6,871 nucleotides of DNA from an uncultured Oscillospiraceae bacterium (GTDB lineage Bacteria > Bacillota > Clostridia > Oscillospirales > Acutalibacteraceae). Positions 1 through 5,464 of this stretch are shown piece by piece. Below the pieces are notes generated by a model. It ran no database searches, was not told where the DNA came from, and was given only the letters and a program-made list of their open reading frames with translations. The DNA lies in the NCBI GenBank assembly GCA_900555545.1, contig USLQ01000055.1:1-6871 (forward strand). The letters run 5' to 3'. Each line of letters opens with the position of its first letter. Position 1 is the stretch's first letter. The translations under genes and the position numbers were made by a program.

Positions 1-1
1 T

Positions 2-538
2 GGCCCAGGCATGAGGCTGTTTGACCGCGTACGCCAGGAATTAGGGGATGCGCCCATCATCGCGGAGGATCTCGGCACCTGGGACGAGGGACTCAGTCAG
101 TTCTTGGAGCGCTCCGGTTATCCCGGGATGCGGGTAATCCAATTCGGGTTCGGCGGCGTGGAAAGCTTGCACATGCCGCACTGTTACCCTAAGAACTGCA
201 TCGCCTATACTGGCACGCACGATAACAACACCATGCTCGGCTGGCTGTGGGAAACCCCTCCCGCAGAAAAGCAGCACCTGCTGGATTACTGCCGTTTTAC
301 AGGGGACGATCCACTGGAGGGAGGCGCGCACAGCCACGATATCATCGCCACACTGTGGCAGTCCGCCGCCGCAATTACCATCCTACCGATCCAGGACATT
401 CTGGGCTACGGCGGCGACACGCGTATCAATATCCCCGGCGTTGCGGAAAAGAATTGGACTTTCAGAATTACACAGGATTCCCTCACCCCGACGGACACCG
501 AGTTTTTCCGGCGGATGAACCAACTTTATATCAGATAA
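2..538 (+). CDS. malQ: 4-alpha-glucanotransferase (amylomaltase), C-terminal part
   Basis: GH77 enzyme that transfers alpha-1,4-glucan segments between maltodextrins or to glucose in the cytoplasm, part of maltose/starch/glycogen metabolism. The gene is open at the left edge; 178 codons are present against a usual family length of about 500 residues. The fragment starts in the GPG segment of the family. IIAEDLG follows, whose Glu (residue 22 of the fragment) matches the catalytic acid/base. YTGTHDNNT comes next, whose Asp (residue 74) matches the third catalytic carboxylate. The C-terminal block QDILGYGGDTRINIPG precedes NWTFRI near the end. The catalytic nucleophile would lie upstream of the window. 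It ends in TAA and the lipoprotein gene starts 13 nt later, so the two are probably cotranscribed. Identification is by recognised family motifs and is very likely right. Confidence 0.95.
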   Translation, partial: GPGMRLFDRVRQELGDAPIIAEDLGTWDEGLSQFLERSGYPGMRVIQFGFGGVESLHMPHCYPKNCIAYTGTHDNNTMLGWLWETPPAEKQHLLDYCRFTGDDPLEGGAHSHDIIATLWQSAAAITILPIQDILGYGGDTRINIPGVAEKNWTFRITQDSLTPTDTEFFRRMNQLYIR

Positions 539-551
539 CGGAGGCGTAGCC

Positions 552-1340
552 ATGAACAAGAGGACAATGCGCAGATCTCTCGCGGCGGCGGTTGTAGGAG
601 CAATGGTGCTCACCTTTGCATCGTGCACCCCGTCAGATACTCAAACTCAAACCGTCAGCCTGGATCCGGCAGAGGCGCCGCAGACGATCCAGGAGATCGT
701 GGAATATTTCAATACGGCGGCCAATAAGATTAAAACAGACCGGCCGGAAGCGAGCATATCCACCTCCGTCTCTATCCCGGATGACGGCGTACAGGCAAAC
801 GACGAACTGCTGGCGCGGATTTTCCCGCTCTTCCGCGATCAGATGTCCCTGGGTACAAGCCGCAGCGGCGAACGCGGCAGCGATTTGACCGATGTGGCTC
901 CGGTTGCGGGACAATCGTGGGGATCCCAGTTAGAAGCAGGCGCAGTGGAATGGGCCACCTGTAACGTGAATGGCGAGGAATATAAGATCATTATCAAGAT
1001 GCGTCGGGAAGAAAACCCCGCCCCCCTCACCAGCAACCACGGCAAGGCCTTTGAGATTCACGACAAGCAGGATATCCTGAACGAGATCAACACCAAGGGG
1101 GGCGATTTTATCCACGTGCAGGACTACAGCACCGTGTATGAAAATTGCTACATCCGCGCCTCGATCAACGGGGTCAGCGGTGAAATGATGAGCGTCACTT
1201 ACGAGAAAAACGTGACAGCCACAGCACAGGCTGTGTGCACCGGCGCGCTGGAAGCACTTGGAACACAAGACGTCTCCCTTCAAATACAGGAGAATATGAA
1301 CTGCTCCTACACGTGGGTTGCACCGGAGGACGCCGCCTGA
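552..1340 (+). CDS. putative lipoprotein of unknown function
   Basis: Encodes 262 residues. The N-terminus has basic residues (MNKRTMRRS), a hydrophobic stretch at about 9-22 and a lipobox-like FASC with Cys25, so it is probably a lipid-anchored extracytoplasmic protein with about 238 mature residues. The Phe at lipobox -3 is not the usual Leu but is tolerated in Gram-positives. A Thr/Gln-rich linker follows (26-35), then a segment reading YFNTAANKIKTDRPEA (52-67). The remainder is soluble and looks like mixed alpha/beta, with four further Cys at 137, 199, 229 and 251 that could pair outside the cell. I recognise no catalytic motif and no solute-binding-protein signature. GGAGG at 540-544 is 7 nt before the ATG, which fixes the start. 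It follows malQ at 13 nt, suggesting an operon, but that does not prove a role in glucan metabolism. It ends about 50 nt before a strong terminator. Confidence 0.85.
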   Translation: MNKRTMRRSLAAAVVGAMVLTFASCTPSDTQTQTVSLDPAEAPQTIQEIVEYFNTAANKIKTDRPEASISTSVSIPDDGVQANDELLARIFPLFRDQMSLGTSRSGERGSDLTDVAPVAGQSWGSQLEAGAVEWATCNVNGEEYKIIIKMRREENPAPLTSNHGKAFEIHDKQDILNEINTKGGDFIHVQDYSTVYENCYIRASINGVSGEMMSVTYEKNVTATAQAVCTGALEALGTQDVSLQIQENMNCSYTWVAPEDAA

Positions 1341-1390
1341 TTTTCGACTTGCACACTCCTATGGCAAAGAGAGGGATTATCATATTTCAA

Positions 1391-1430
1391 AAAGCCCCAG
1401 ATGGATCTTGATTCCATCCAGGGCCTTTTT
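1391..1430 (+). terminator. intrinsic terminator of the malQ-lipoprotein unit
   Basis: GCCC (1394-1397) pairs with GGGC (1421-1424) and GATGGA (1400-1405) with TCCATC (1413-1418), around a CA/CA internal loop and a 7-nt apical loop. TTTTT at 1426-1430 follows after one C. Five A residues before the stem could also allow it to act on the other strand. Placed about 50 nt after the lipoprotein stop codon. Confidence 0.85.
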
Positions 1431-1437
1431 CTGTACC

Positions 1438-1462
1438 AAAAAGGCTGCTCCGCAGAGCAGCC
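1438..1462 (-). terminator. intrinsic terminator for the leftward small-peptide unit
   Basis: GGCTGCTC (1443-1450) and GAGCAGCC (1455-1462) form a perfect 8-bp GC-rich stem with a 4-nt loop. Plus-strand AAAAA at 1438-1442 becomes a U-tract after the hairpin only on the minus strand. It is therefore oriented to stop transcripts coming from the promoter at 1797-1825, not the malQ unit, which has its own terminator just to the left. Confidence 0.8.
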
Positions 1463-1553
1463 ACTTCCGTTTATATATCGGTGAGGAACCCCACCTTTAA
1501 AACAACAGCCATTCGGCTGAAGATTACTGGATTTCAAAGTCCTGCCATCCACT
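1463..1553 (-). other. 3' untranslated stretch of the small-peptide transcript
   Basis: About 90 nt between the three-way-junction element and the leftward terminator. On the minus strand it holds a small hairpin (CAGCC-GAAT-GGCTG) and an imperfect GGTGGGG/CCTCACC pairing. The only open frame of note (GTG at 1552) runs straight through the terminator and on past it, so I do not regard it as a gene. The bracketing structures make it likely transcribed. Confidence 0.4.
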
Positions 1554-1608
1554 GTGCAGCCCGCTCTCCCTGAATCGGAGAGGGGGGATTACCATCCTCG
1601 GGCTGCAC
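1554..1608 (-). other. predicted three-way-junction RNA element
   Basis: A perfect 10-bp inverted repeat, GTGCAGCCCG (1554-1563) and CGGGCTGCAC (1599-1608), encloses two smaller hairpins. One is CTCTCC (1564-1569) with GGAGAG (1577-1582) and a 7-nt loop. The other is GGAT (1586-1589) with ATCC (1594-1597) and a 4-nt loop. The outer stem begins immediately after the TGA (1609-1611) of the small minus-strand ORF. The fold is possible on either strand, but only the minus strand has a clear promoter and terminator around it. It has no U-tract, so it is not a plain terminator. It could be a 3' UTR stabiliser, a processed small RNA or a protein-binding site. I recognise no known RNA family. Confidence 0.5.
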
Positions 1609-1761
1609 TCAGCGGACGATTGGCTCATAGGGGTTCAGCATTTCCTGTGTGGTGCAAAGGCCGTACAGCTTGATTGCCTTACCGATTTTTCTCCAGGAAC
1701 GCGTGTTGGAAACTTCTTCCATTGCCTTTTTGATCTCCACAGCACTGATCGTATTCATCAT
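1609..1761 (-). CDS. small 50-residue protein, family not recognised
   Basis: Minus-strand ORF with its own transcription signals. The product starts MMNTISAVEIKKAMEEV, has a basic middle (RSWRKIGKAIK, 21-31) that could form an amphipathic helix, and ends CTTQEMLNPYEPIVR. It has one Cys (36) and one Trp (23), a net positive charge, and no signal peptide or membrane segment. AAGGAG lies at 1773-1778, 11 nt before the ATG at 1761, which is rather long. An in-frame TTG at 1767 would have 5-nt spacing and add two residues, so the start is uncertain. No maturation enzyme, AgrB-like protein or transporter dedicated to a peptide is adjacent. It could be a small cytosolic regulator, a leaderless peptide or a signalling precursor; none is supported over the others. 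The gene call rests mainly on promoter, ribosome binding site and terminator being correctly ordered. Confidence 0.65.
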   Translation of the reverse strand: MMNTISAVEIKKAMEEVSNTRSWRKIGKAIKLYGLCTTQEMLNPYEPIVR

Positions 1762-1796
1762 AACCAAATTCACTCCTTTTGTTTTGTTGTGGCTTT

Positions 1797-1825
1797 ATTA
1801 TATCTCATCTTATGCGTCTTGTCAA
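1797..1825 (-). promoter_or_regulatory. consensus sigma-A promoter of the small-peptide unit
   Basis: On the minus strand TTGACA (1820-1825) and TATAAT (1797-1802) are separated by exactly 17 bp (1803-1819), a 12/12 match to the vegetative consensus. Transcription should start near 1790, giving a short leader with AAGGAG and a transcript of roughly 350 nt ending at the 1438-1462 terminator. Such strength suggests abundant expression unless a repressor acts. Confidence 0.85.
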
Positions 1826-1826
1826 G

Positions 1827-1868
1827 GCATGTTGCACAATCTATCAGTTGTATCGTTGTGCAATATGC
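1827..1868. promoter_or_regulatory. 42-bp dyad, probable operator or activator site
   Basis: GCATGTTGCACAA (1827-1839) and TTGTGCAATATGC (1856-1868) are inverted copies matching at 12 of 13 positions, with a 16-bp centre. Each arm also contains the quasi-palindrome GTTGNNCAAT, so these may be two binding sites 24 bp apart. The dyad abuts the upstream edge of the -35 box at 1820-1825, the usual place for an activator and also suitable for a looping or blocking repressor. The cognate regulator is not identifiable in this window. Confidence 0.55.
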
Positions 1869-2232
1869 CCACATCAATTTTATTCTTCCTTTTTAACGCC
1901 GTGTAATTATCTACAATATATGGAAATAAATTTTGTATATATTGCCCGCAAACCATGAATGAATTATAACAGATTTATTTCAACATCGAACAACTGTCCG
2001 TACGTGCGCAAAAAAGTTTGTCACTTTTTTCATAAAGATATGCCCCCTATGGGGCGTGGGGGACGTTCTCCAATTTGTATAAAAGCGCAAAGAGTGGTCC
2101 ACCCGCATTTATCACACGTCACAAAGATCGGGCAAAAAGCAAATTTCCCCCTTTTCTTAGCGTCCGGATGGTATTAAAATAGGTAGGATCTTTTAAGTGT
2201 TAACGGCCGGATGCGGCGGAAAGGACGCCAAT
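1869..2232. other. AT-rich intergenic region upstream of the MATE gene
   Basis: No convincing gene. It holds several small inverted repeats: CAATATAT (1914-1921) with ATATATTG (1937-1944); AAAAAAGT (2010-2017) with ACTTTTTT (2023-2030) around a 5-nt loop; and GCCCC (2042-2046) with GGGGC (2051-2055). An extended -10-like TGTTATAAT is readable on the minus strand (1963-1971) without a clear -35. I could not fit a known riboswitch consensus to the stretch before the transporter. Confidence 0.5.
2152..2180 (+). promoter_or_regulatory. possible weak promoter of the MATE gene
   Basis: TAAAAT at 2175-2180 matches the -10 consensus at five of six positions. It is 17 bp from a poor -35, TTTTCT (2152-2157). 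Its position would give a leader of about 45 nt before the ATG at 2233. This is only the best available candidate in the region. Confidence 0.25.
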
Positions 2233-3633
2233 ATGACAAAGACACTAACCAAGGGCAGCCCCGCAAAGCTGATCCTTCTGTTTACGATCCCACTGTTGAT
2301 CGGAAATCTGTTCCAACAATTTTACAATATGGCCGATGCGCTGATCGTCGGCCGGACGATGGATGTCAACGCATTGGCCGCTGTCGGATGCGCCGGCACC
2401 GTCATGTCGTTTATCGTGGGATTTACTCAAGGCGTTACCTCCGGATTTTCAATCGTCACTGCACAGCGCTTCGGCTCTGGGGATCTGGATGGGGTACGTA
2501 AAAGTATCGCCGCCTCGGTGCTGCTTGGCGTACTCGCGTCGGCAGTTCTAACAGCTGTCAGCCTTCCCCTCACCGAACCGATTCTGCGGCTCCTGAACAC
2601 GCCGGAGGAGATCCTGGGCAACGCAAACGCCTATTTATCCATCATTTTTGCCGGCACAGTGGTGACCATGTTCTTCAATCTGTTCAGCAATATTCTGCGT
2701 GCGCTGGGCGACAGCCGCACACCGCTGATCTTTCTGGCCATTGCCTGCGTGATCAATGTGATCTTGGACTATGTGCTGATCCGGTATGCCGGTATGGGCG
2801 TGGCCGGCGCAGCAGTCGCAACGATCATTGCGCAGATTATTGCCACCGTCTGCTGCCTGATCTTTATGCTCATCAAGCTGCCGATCACCCGCGTCAAAGG
2901 ATCTGACTGGAAGGGCGCAATACACGATCTTATCCCCCACTGCCGGATCGGATTCCCTATGGGATTCCAGTCCTCCATCATCTCCATCGGCCAGATCGCC
3001 ATCCAGGCGGCACTGAACTCCCTGGGGGCCACCAGCGTGGCCGCCTACACCGCCGCCCAAAAGATTGACACCTTCGGTACCATGCCGATGATGTCCTTTG
3101 GCATCACAATGGCCACCTTCGCGGCGCAGAACTACGGGGCTGGACAGATCCGGCGCATCCAAACAGGCATCCGCCAGTGCCTGGCGATGTCAATCTCCTT
3201 CAGCACCTTTGTCGGGATCCTGATCATCATCTTCGGCAAACCATTGACGCAGATCTTCGTCGACGCCGGCAGCGCACAGGCCGCAGAGGTCATCCGGCTC
3301 TCCCACATCTATCTGATCATCAACTGCTCGCTCTACTTCCTGCTGGCGATTCTGTTTATCGTCCGATACACGCTTCAGGGGCTCGGGAAGAGCTTTATCC
3401 CCACGCTTGCAGGTGTGATGGAGCTGTGTATGCGTGTATTCACAGCGCTGATCCTGGCACACTACTTTGGCTTTGCCGGGGCGAGCGCCTCAAACCCGCT
3501 GGCTTGGGTTGGCGCATTGATCCCGCTGTGCACCTCCTACCTGTTCACCATGCACCGGCTGCTCACCGAGCATGACCCAGGGCGCGGCCCGGACGACACG
3601 CATTCGGCCGACAGGGCGGCGATTCATTCTTAA
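2233..3633 (+). CDS. MATE-family multidrug/cation antiporter
   Basis: Integral membrane exporter expected to expel cationic drugs, dyes or metabolites in exchange for Na+ or H+; the substrate cannot be read from sequence. The 466-residue product opens with MTKTLTKGSPAKLILLFTIP and continues GNLFQQFYNMADALIVGR, the typical start of clostridial MATE proteins. It has two homologous halves (about 15-175 and 240-405) with alternating hydrophobic segments consistent with 12 helices. Segments such as NILRALGDSRTP in the first half and AQNYGAGQ and YTLQGLGKS in the second are family-like. A hydrophilic tail ends the protein. I chose ATG 2233 because AAGGA (2221-2225) lies 7 nt upstream and the family N-terminus fits. 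An in-frame GTG at 2197 would add 12 residues without homologous character. The Shine-Dalgarno sits in the loop of a small GGCG/CGCC hairpin. The gene stands alone between an intergenic gap and a convergent gene. Confidence 0.93.
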   Translation: MTKTLTKGSPAKLILLFTIPLLIGNLFQQFYNMADALIVGRTMDVNALAAVGCAGTVMSFIVGFTQGVTSGFSIVTAQRFGSGDLDGVRKSIAASVLLGVLASAVLTAVSLPLTEPILRLLNTPEEILGNANAYLSIIFAGTVVTMFFNLFSNILRALGDSRTPLIFLAIACVINVILDYVLIRYAGMGVAGAAVATIIAQIIATVCCLIFMLIKLPITRVKGSDWKGAIHDLIPHCRIGFPMGFQSSIISIGQIAIQAALNSLGATSVAAYTAAQKIDTFGTMPMMSFGITMATFAAQNYGAGQIRRIQTGIRQCLAMSISFSTFVGILIIIFGKPLTQIFVDAGSAQAAEVIRLSHIYLIINCSLYFLLAILFIVRYTLQGLGKSFIPTLAGVMELCMRVFTALILAHYFGFAGASASNPLAWVGALIPLCTSYLFTMHRLLTEHDPGRGPDDTHSADRAAIHS

Positions 3634-3656
3634 AACCCATATTCCCAAAACAGCAG

Positions 3657-3690
3657 GGCGCCCCCATCAAAAAAGATGGAGACGCCTTTC
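3657..3690. terminator. terminator-like hairpin between convergent genes
   Basis: GGCG (3657-3660) pairs with CGCC (3683-3686) and CCATC (3664-3668) with GATGG (3675-3679), around an A6 loop and a 3x3 internal loop. On the plus strand it is followed by TTTCCTTT, a broken T-tract. It lies 24 nt after the MATE stop and 30 nt beyond the end of the convergent epimerase gene. The minus-strand tail is poorer in U, so its action in that direction is less certain. Confidence 0.6.
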
Positions 3691-3715
3691 CTTTGGCCAA
3701 AATGCGGGATCGCAC

Positions 3716-4603
3716 TCAAGGCTCAATGATTGTGATAACATATTTAAACGTCTTTTTGCGTCCGGGTTTGAGCAGGCACACGCCGCGCTTACTCATAAAA
3801 TGGTCATCCTCATCCGCGCAGGTGGCCATACCATGCCAGGGCTCCAAGGCGACAAACGGTGCGTCGCCGGTACTCCAGATTCCCAGATAGGGAAAATCCG
3901 GAAAATCGAGCCGTACCCCCAGCGAGCGCACCGGATTGTAGAGCACTACGCCGCGCGAATTGAGCTCGTCAAAGACAAGAGCGTCACGTTCAAACAGGCT
4001 GTGGCGCAGCGGAAGCGTACGCCTGTTATTCAGGACACAGCGCCGGTCTGCCGGATTGAGCAGGCCGGTTTCAAGATCGGGCGACATACAAAATGCCATC
4101 TCCGCCTCATCGAACTCGATCACGTATTCGCTAAACTTGTCATCCCCGCCCACGGGGCAATTAAATGCAGGGTGCCCGCCAATGCAAAAGGGCAACGGGT
4201 CATAGCCGGGATTGTATACAGTATACTTGACTGCAACACTGCGGTTACGGATCGTGTAGGTAATCTCCAGTTCATAGGGGCACGGGAACTGCTGGGCAGT
4301 GTGTGCGTTCGTCCCCACCCGGAAGGTCAGCGTACTCTCCCCACTGCGCAGGAGCTTGAACTTTTGCCGCCGGGCGACACCGTGCCGCTCCATATGGCAC
4401 TCTTTACCGTCCGGCAGGATGGCGCGCTTGCCGCGCAGGGTGCCCACAATCGGGAACAGCACCGGCGCGTGGCCCGTCCAATACTGGGGATCGCCCTGCC
4501 AGATATACTCCAGCCCGGTTTTCTGACTCTTGATCGAAGTGATCTCCGCCCCGAGCGAATTGACCGTTAATGAAATATTCGAATTGCTTATAGAGACTTC
4601 CAT
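3716..4603 (-). CDS. aldose 1-epimerase family protein (LacX-like)
   Basis: Cytoplasmic galactose-mutarotase-like beta-sandwich protein, expected to interconvert alpha and beta anomers of an aldose or sugar phosphate. It is 295 residues, normal for the family. Family-defining segments, numbered from the chosen start, are WTGHAPVLFPIVG (42-54), MERHGVAR with His74, IGGHPAFNCP with His144 and VALEPWHGMA with Glu254. These match the substrate-binding His, the catalytic acid His and the catalytic base Glu of galactose mutarotase. The pattern resembles the LacX-like subgroup, whose exact substrates are poorly defined. Two ATGs are possible. AGGGGGG at 4611-4617 is 7 nt before ATG 4603 but only 1 nt before ATG 4609, so I prefer 4603; the alternative adds two residues. 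It lies downstream of the TetR gene on the same strand (112 nt) and may be partly cotranscribed, though a promoter-like sequence separates them. Confidence 0.92.
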   Translation of the reverse strand: MEVSISNSNISLTVNSLGAEITSIKSQKTGLEYIWQGDPQYWTGHAPVLFPIVGTLRGKRAILPDGKECHMERHGVARRQKFKLLRSGESTLTFRVGTNAHTAQQFPCPYELEITYTIRNRSVAVKYTVYNPGYDPLPFCIGGHPAFNCPVGGDDKFSEYVIEFDEAEMAFCMSPDLETGLLNPADRRCVLNNRRTLPLRHSLFERDALVFDELNSRGVVLYNPVRSLGVRLDFPDFPYLGIWSTGDAPFVALEPWHGMATCADEDDHFMSKRGVCLLKPGRKKTFKYVITIIEP

Positions 4604-4652
4604 ATCCATACCCCCCTAAGGCCATCGCCTCATCCATTATTTTATATTATTT

Positions 4653-4683
4653 ATTATATCATAAGCTCTTGGGGACATGTTAA
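4653..4683 (-). promoter_or_regulatory. possible promoter of the epimerase gene
   Basis: On the minus strand TTAACA (4678-4683) and TATAAT (4653-4658) are 19 bp apart, a good -10 with a wide spacer. The whole 4635-4660 stretch is AT-rich, so the match may be partly chance. No terminator is visible between the TetR stop and this site, so read-through from the regulator gene is also possible. Confidence 0.35.
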
Positions 4684-4715
4684 ATTTTCCGTAAACAAAA
4701 TCACACCATTACACT

Positions 4716-5339
4716 TTATTTTATTTTTTCTGAAATATCCCCAAAAAAAGCATTGGCTGCTTTCTTTAATATTTTCCGGCTCTCTTCCACTGTAATCTGA
4801 TATTCTTCCGTATAATCCTGTTGCAGGATAGCCATCCGGCTCATAAGGCCCCAAAGCGTATGTGCTGCTACAATATAATACTTTTTCAGCGAAATGCCGT
4901 CGATCATAATCTGTTCGCTCTTTTCTGGAAAATGGCGTGTCAAATCCGGCAGGTACTGATGGATCGTCTGCCGGTAACGCTCCATCAACTGAGCATTGAT
5001 GGGGTGCGTATGGACGTAGAGATCAAACAGGCAGATAAACAGGAAATCATCCGGATATTGCTGATAGTACTCAAAAAAACGATCAATTAGATCGCCCGCC
5101 CCTTTTGCCCGAATCAGAGAAAAGCGATACATGATCCGGCTTTCGATCTCAAAAATAATTGCATCGATCCCATCAAAATATTTATACAGCGTCTGCCTGG
5201 AAATCCCGCAAGCTTTCGCGATATCGCTCATGCTTACTGTGGACATATCGTTTTGTAAAAAAAGGCTTTTTGCCTTTGATAAAATTTCGCGACACCGCTT
5301 TTCATGTTGAATTTGATATTTATTTTTCTTTGTATCCAT
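4716..5339 (-). CDS. TetR/AcrR-family transcriptional regulator
   Basis: DNA-binding regulator of 207 residues, typical length for TetR. The N-terminal DNA-binding domain spans about 15-62. The helix-turn-helix reads VSMSDIAKACGISRQTLYKYF (about 35-55, the helix-turn-helix and following TLYKYF block diagnostic of the family). The C-terminal ligand and dimer domain (about 65-200) is variable, and the ligand cannot be predicted. GGAG lies 8 nt before the ATG. It is divergent from the GH3 gene across 125 bp. A 19-bp palindrome in that gap overlaps the -35 boxes of both promoters, so it most likely represses itself and the glycosidase until an inducer binds; this is inference. Its codons are more AT-rich than those of its neighbours, which could reflect low expression or acquisition. 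Confidence 0.93.
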   Translation of the reverse strand: MDTKKNKYQIQHEKRCREILSKAKSLFLQNDMSTVSMSDIAKACGISRQTLYKYFDGIDAIIFEIESRIMYRFSLIRAKGAGDLIDRFFEYYQQYPDDFLFICLFDLYVHTHPINAQLMERYRQTIHQYLPDLTRHFPEKSEQIMIDGISLKKYYIVAAHTLWGLMSRMAILQQDYTEEYQITVEESRKILKKAANAFFGDISEKIK

Positions 5340-5377
5340 GGCGAAAACTCCAAAAAAAATATATTTAGAACAAAAAT

Positions 5378-5407
5378 ATTATATAATAAGTATTGACAGT
5401 ATGTCAA
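5378..5407 (-). promoter_or_regulatory. promoter of the TetR-family regulator gene
   Basis: On the minus strand TTGACA (5402-5407) and TATAAT (5378-5383) are 18 bp apart. The -35 box is one arm of the palindrome at 5391-5409, and the start site should fall around 5371, leaving about 30 nt of leader with the GGAG ribosome binding site. Confidence 0.7.
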
Positions 5408-5409
5408 TA
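5391..5409. promoter_or_regulatory. 19-bp palindromic operator for the divergent promoters
   Basis: TATTGACA (5391-5398), GTA, TGTCAATA (5402-5409): perfect 8-bp arms around a 3-bp centre, the size and symmetry expected for a TetR-family dimer site. Each arm contains a TTGACA -35 box, one for each direction, so a bound dimer would occlude both promoters. Assignment to the adjacent TetR protein is inference from position. Confidence 0.75.
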
Positions 5410-5421
5410 GAAGTATAAAAT
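5393..5421 (+). promoter_or_regulatory. promoter of the GH3 glycosidase gene
   Basis: TTGACA (5393-5398) and TAAAAT (5416-5421, five of six consensus) are 17 bp apart. The -35 box is the left arm of the palindrome. The leader to the ATG at 5465 is about 37 nt and carries AAAGGGGAG. Confidence 0.7.
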
Positions 5422-5464
5422 ATATGCCATAATGTATTGTTGTGTCTAAGAAAGGGGAGCCATC

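Noticed and set aside
1307..1552. Minus-strand Cys-containing ORF of 81 codons starting after the three-way-junction element
   Set aside because: It reads through the minus-strand terminator, the plus-strand terminator and into the lipoprotein gene, so it cannot be a normal translated product of this transcript.
1554..1608. Reading the 10-bp inverted repeat as insertion-sequence ends, a tRNA or an integron attC site
   Set aside because: There is no transposase or target duplication, no tRNA anticodon/acceptor arrangement, and no attC core-site consensus at the ends.
1770..1874. Minus-strand ORF of 34 codons ending in the ribosome binding site of the 50-residue peptide gene
   Set aside because: A perfect promoter and one arm of the dyad plus its centre lie inside it, so it is more likely regulatory DNA that is open by chance. 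Coupling by GGAGTGA is possible but unsupported.
1649..1906. Plus-strand ORF of 85 codons with hydrophobic stretches
   Set aside because: It covers the opposite strand of the small peptide gene, its consensus promoter and the dyad. Hydrophobicity comes from T-rich DNA, and it lacks a ribosome binding site.
1959..2177. Plus-strand ORF of 72 codons before the MATE gene
   Set aside because: No ribosome binding site, no family resemblance and composition like the surrounding non-coding DNA.
2000..2232. Riboswitch in the MATE leader
   Set aside because: Only short unrelated hairpins are visible, and I could not fit guanidine, preQ1, purine or other familiar aptamer motifs.
2635..3162. Minus-strand ORF of 175 codons
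   Set aside because: Antisense shadow of the MATE gene; the product is His/Asp/Gly-rich low-information sequence typical of a reversed membrane-protein gene.
3572..4570. Plus-strand ORF of 332 codons overlapping the end of the MATE gene
   Set aside because: It is antisense to the aldose 1-epimerase gene, which has clear family motifs and a ribosome binding site. The plus-strand product has no recognisable domain, and the open frame follows from the codon composition of the real gene.
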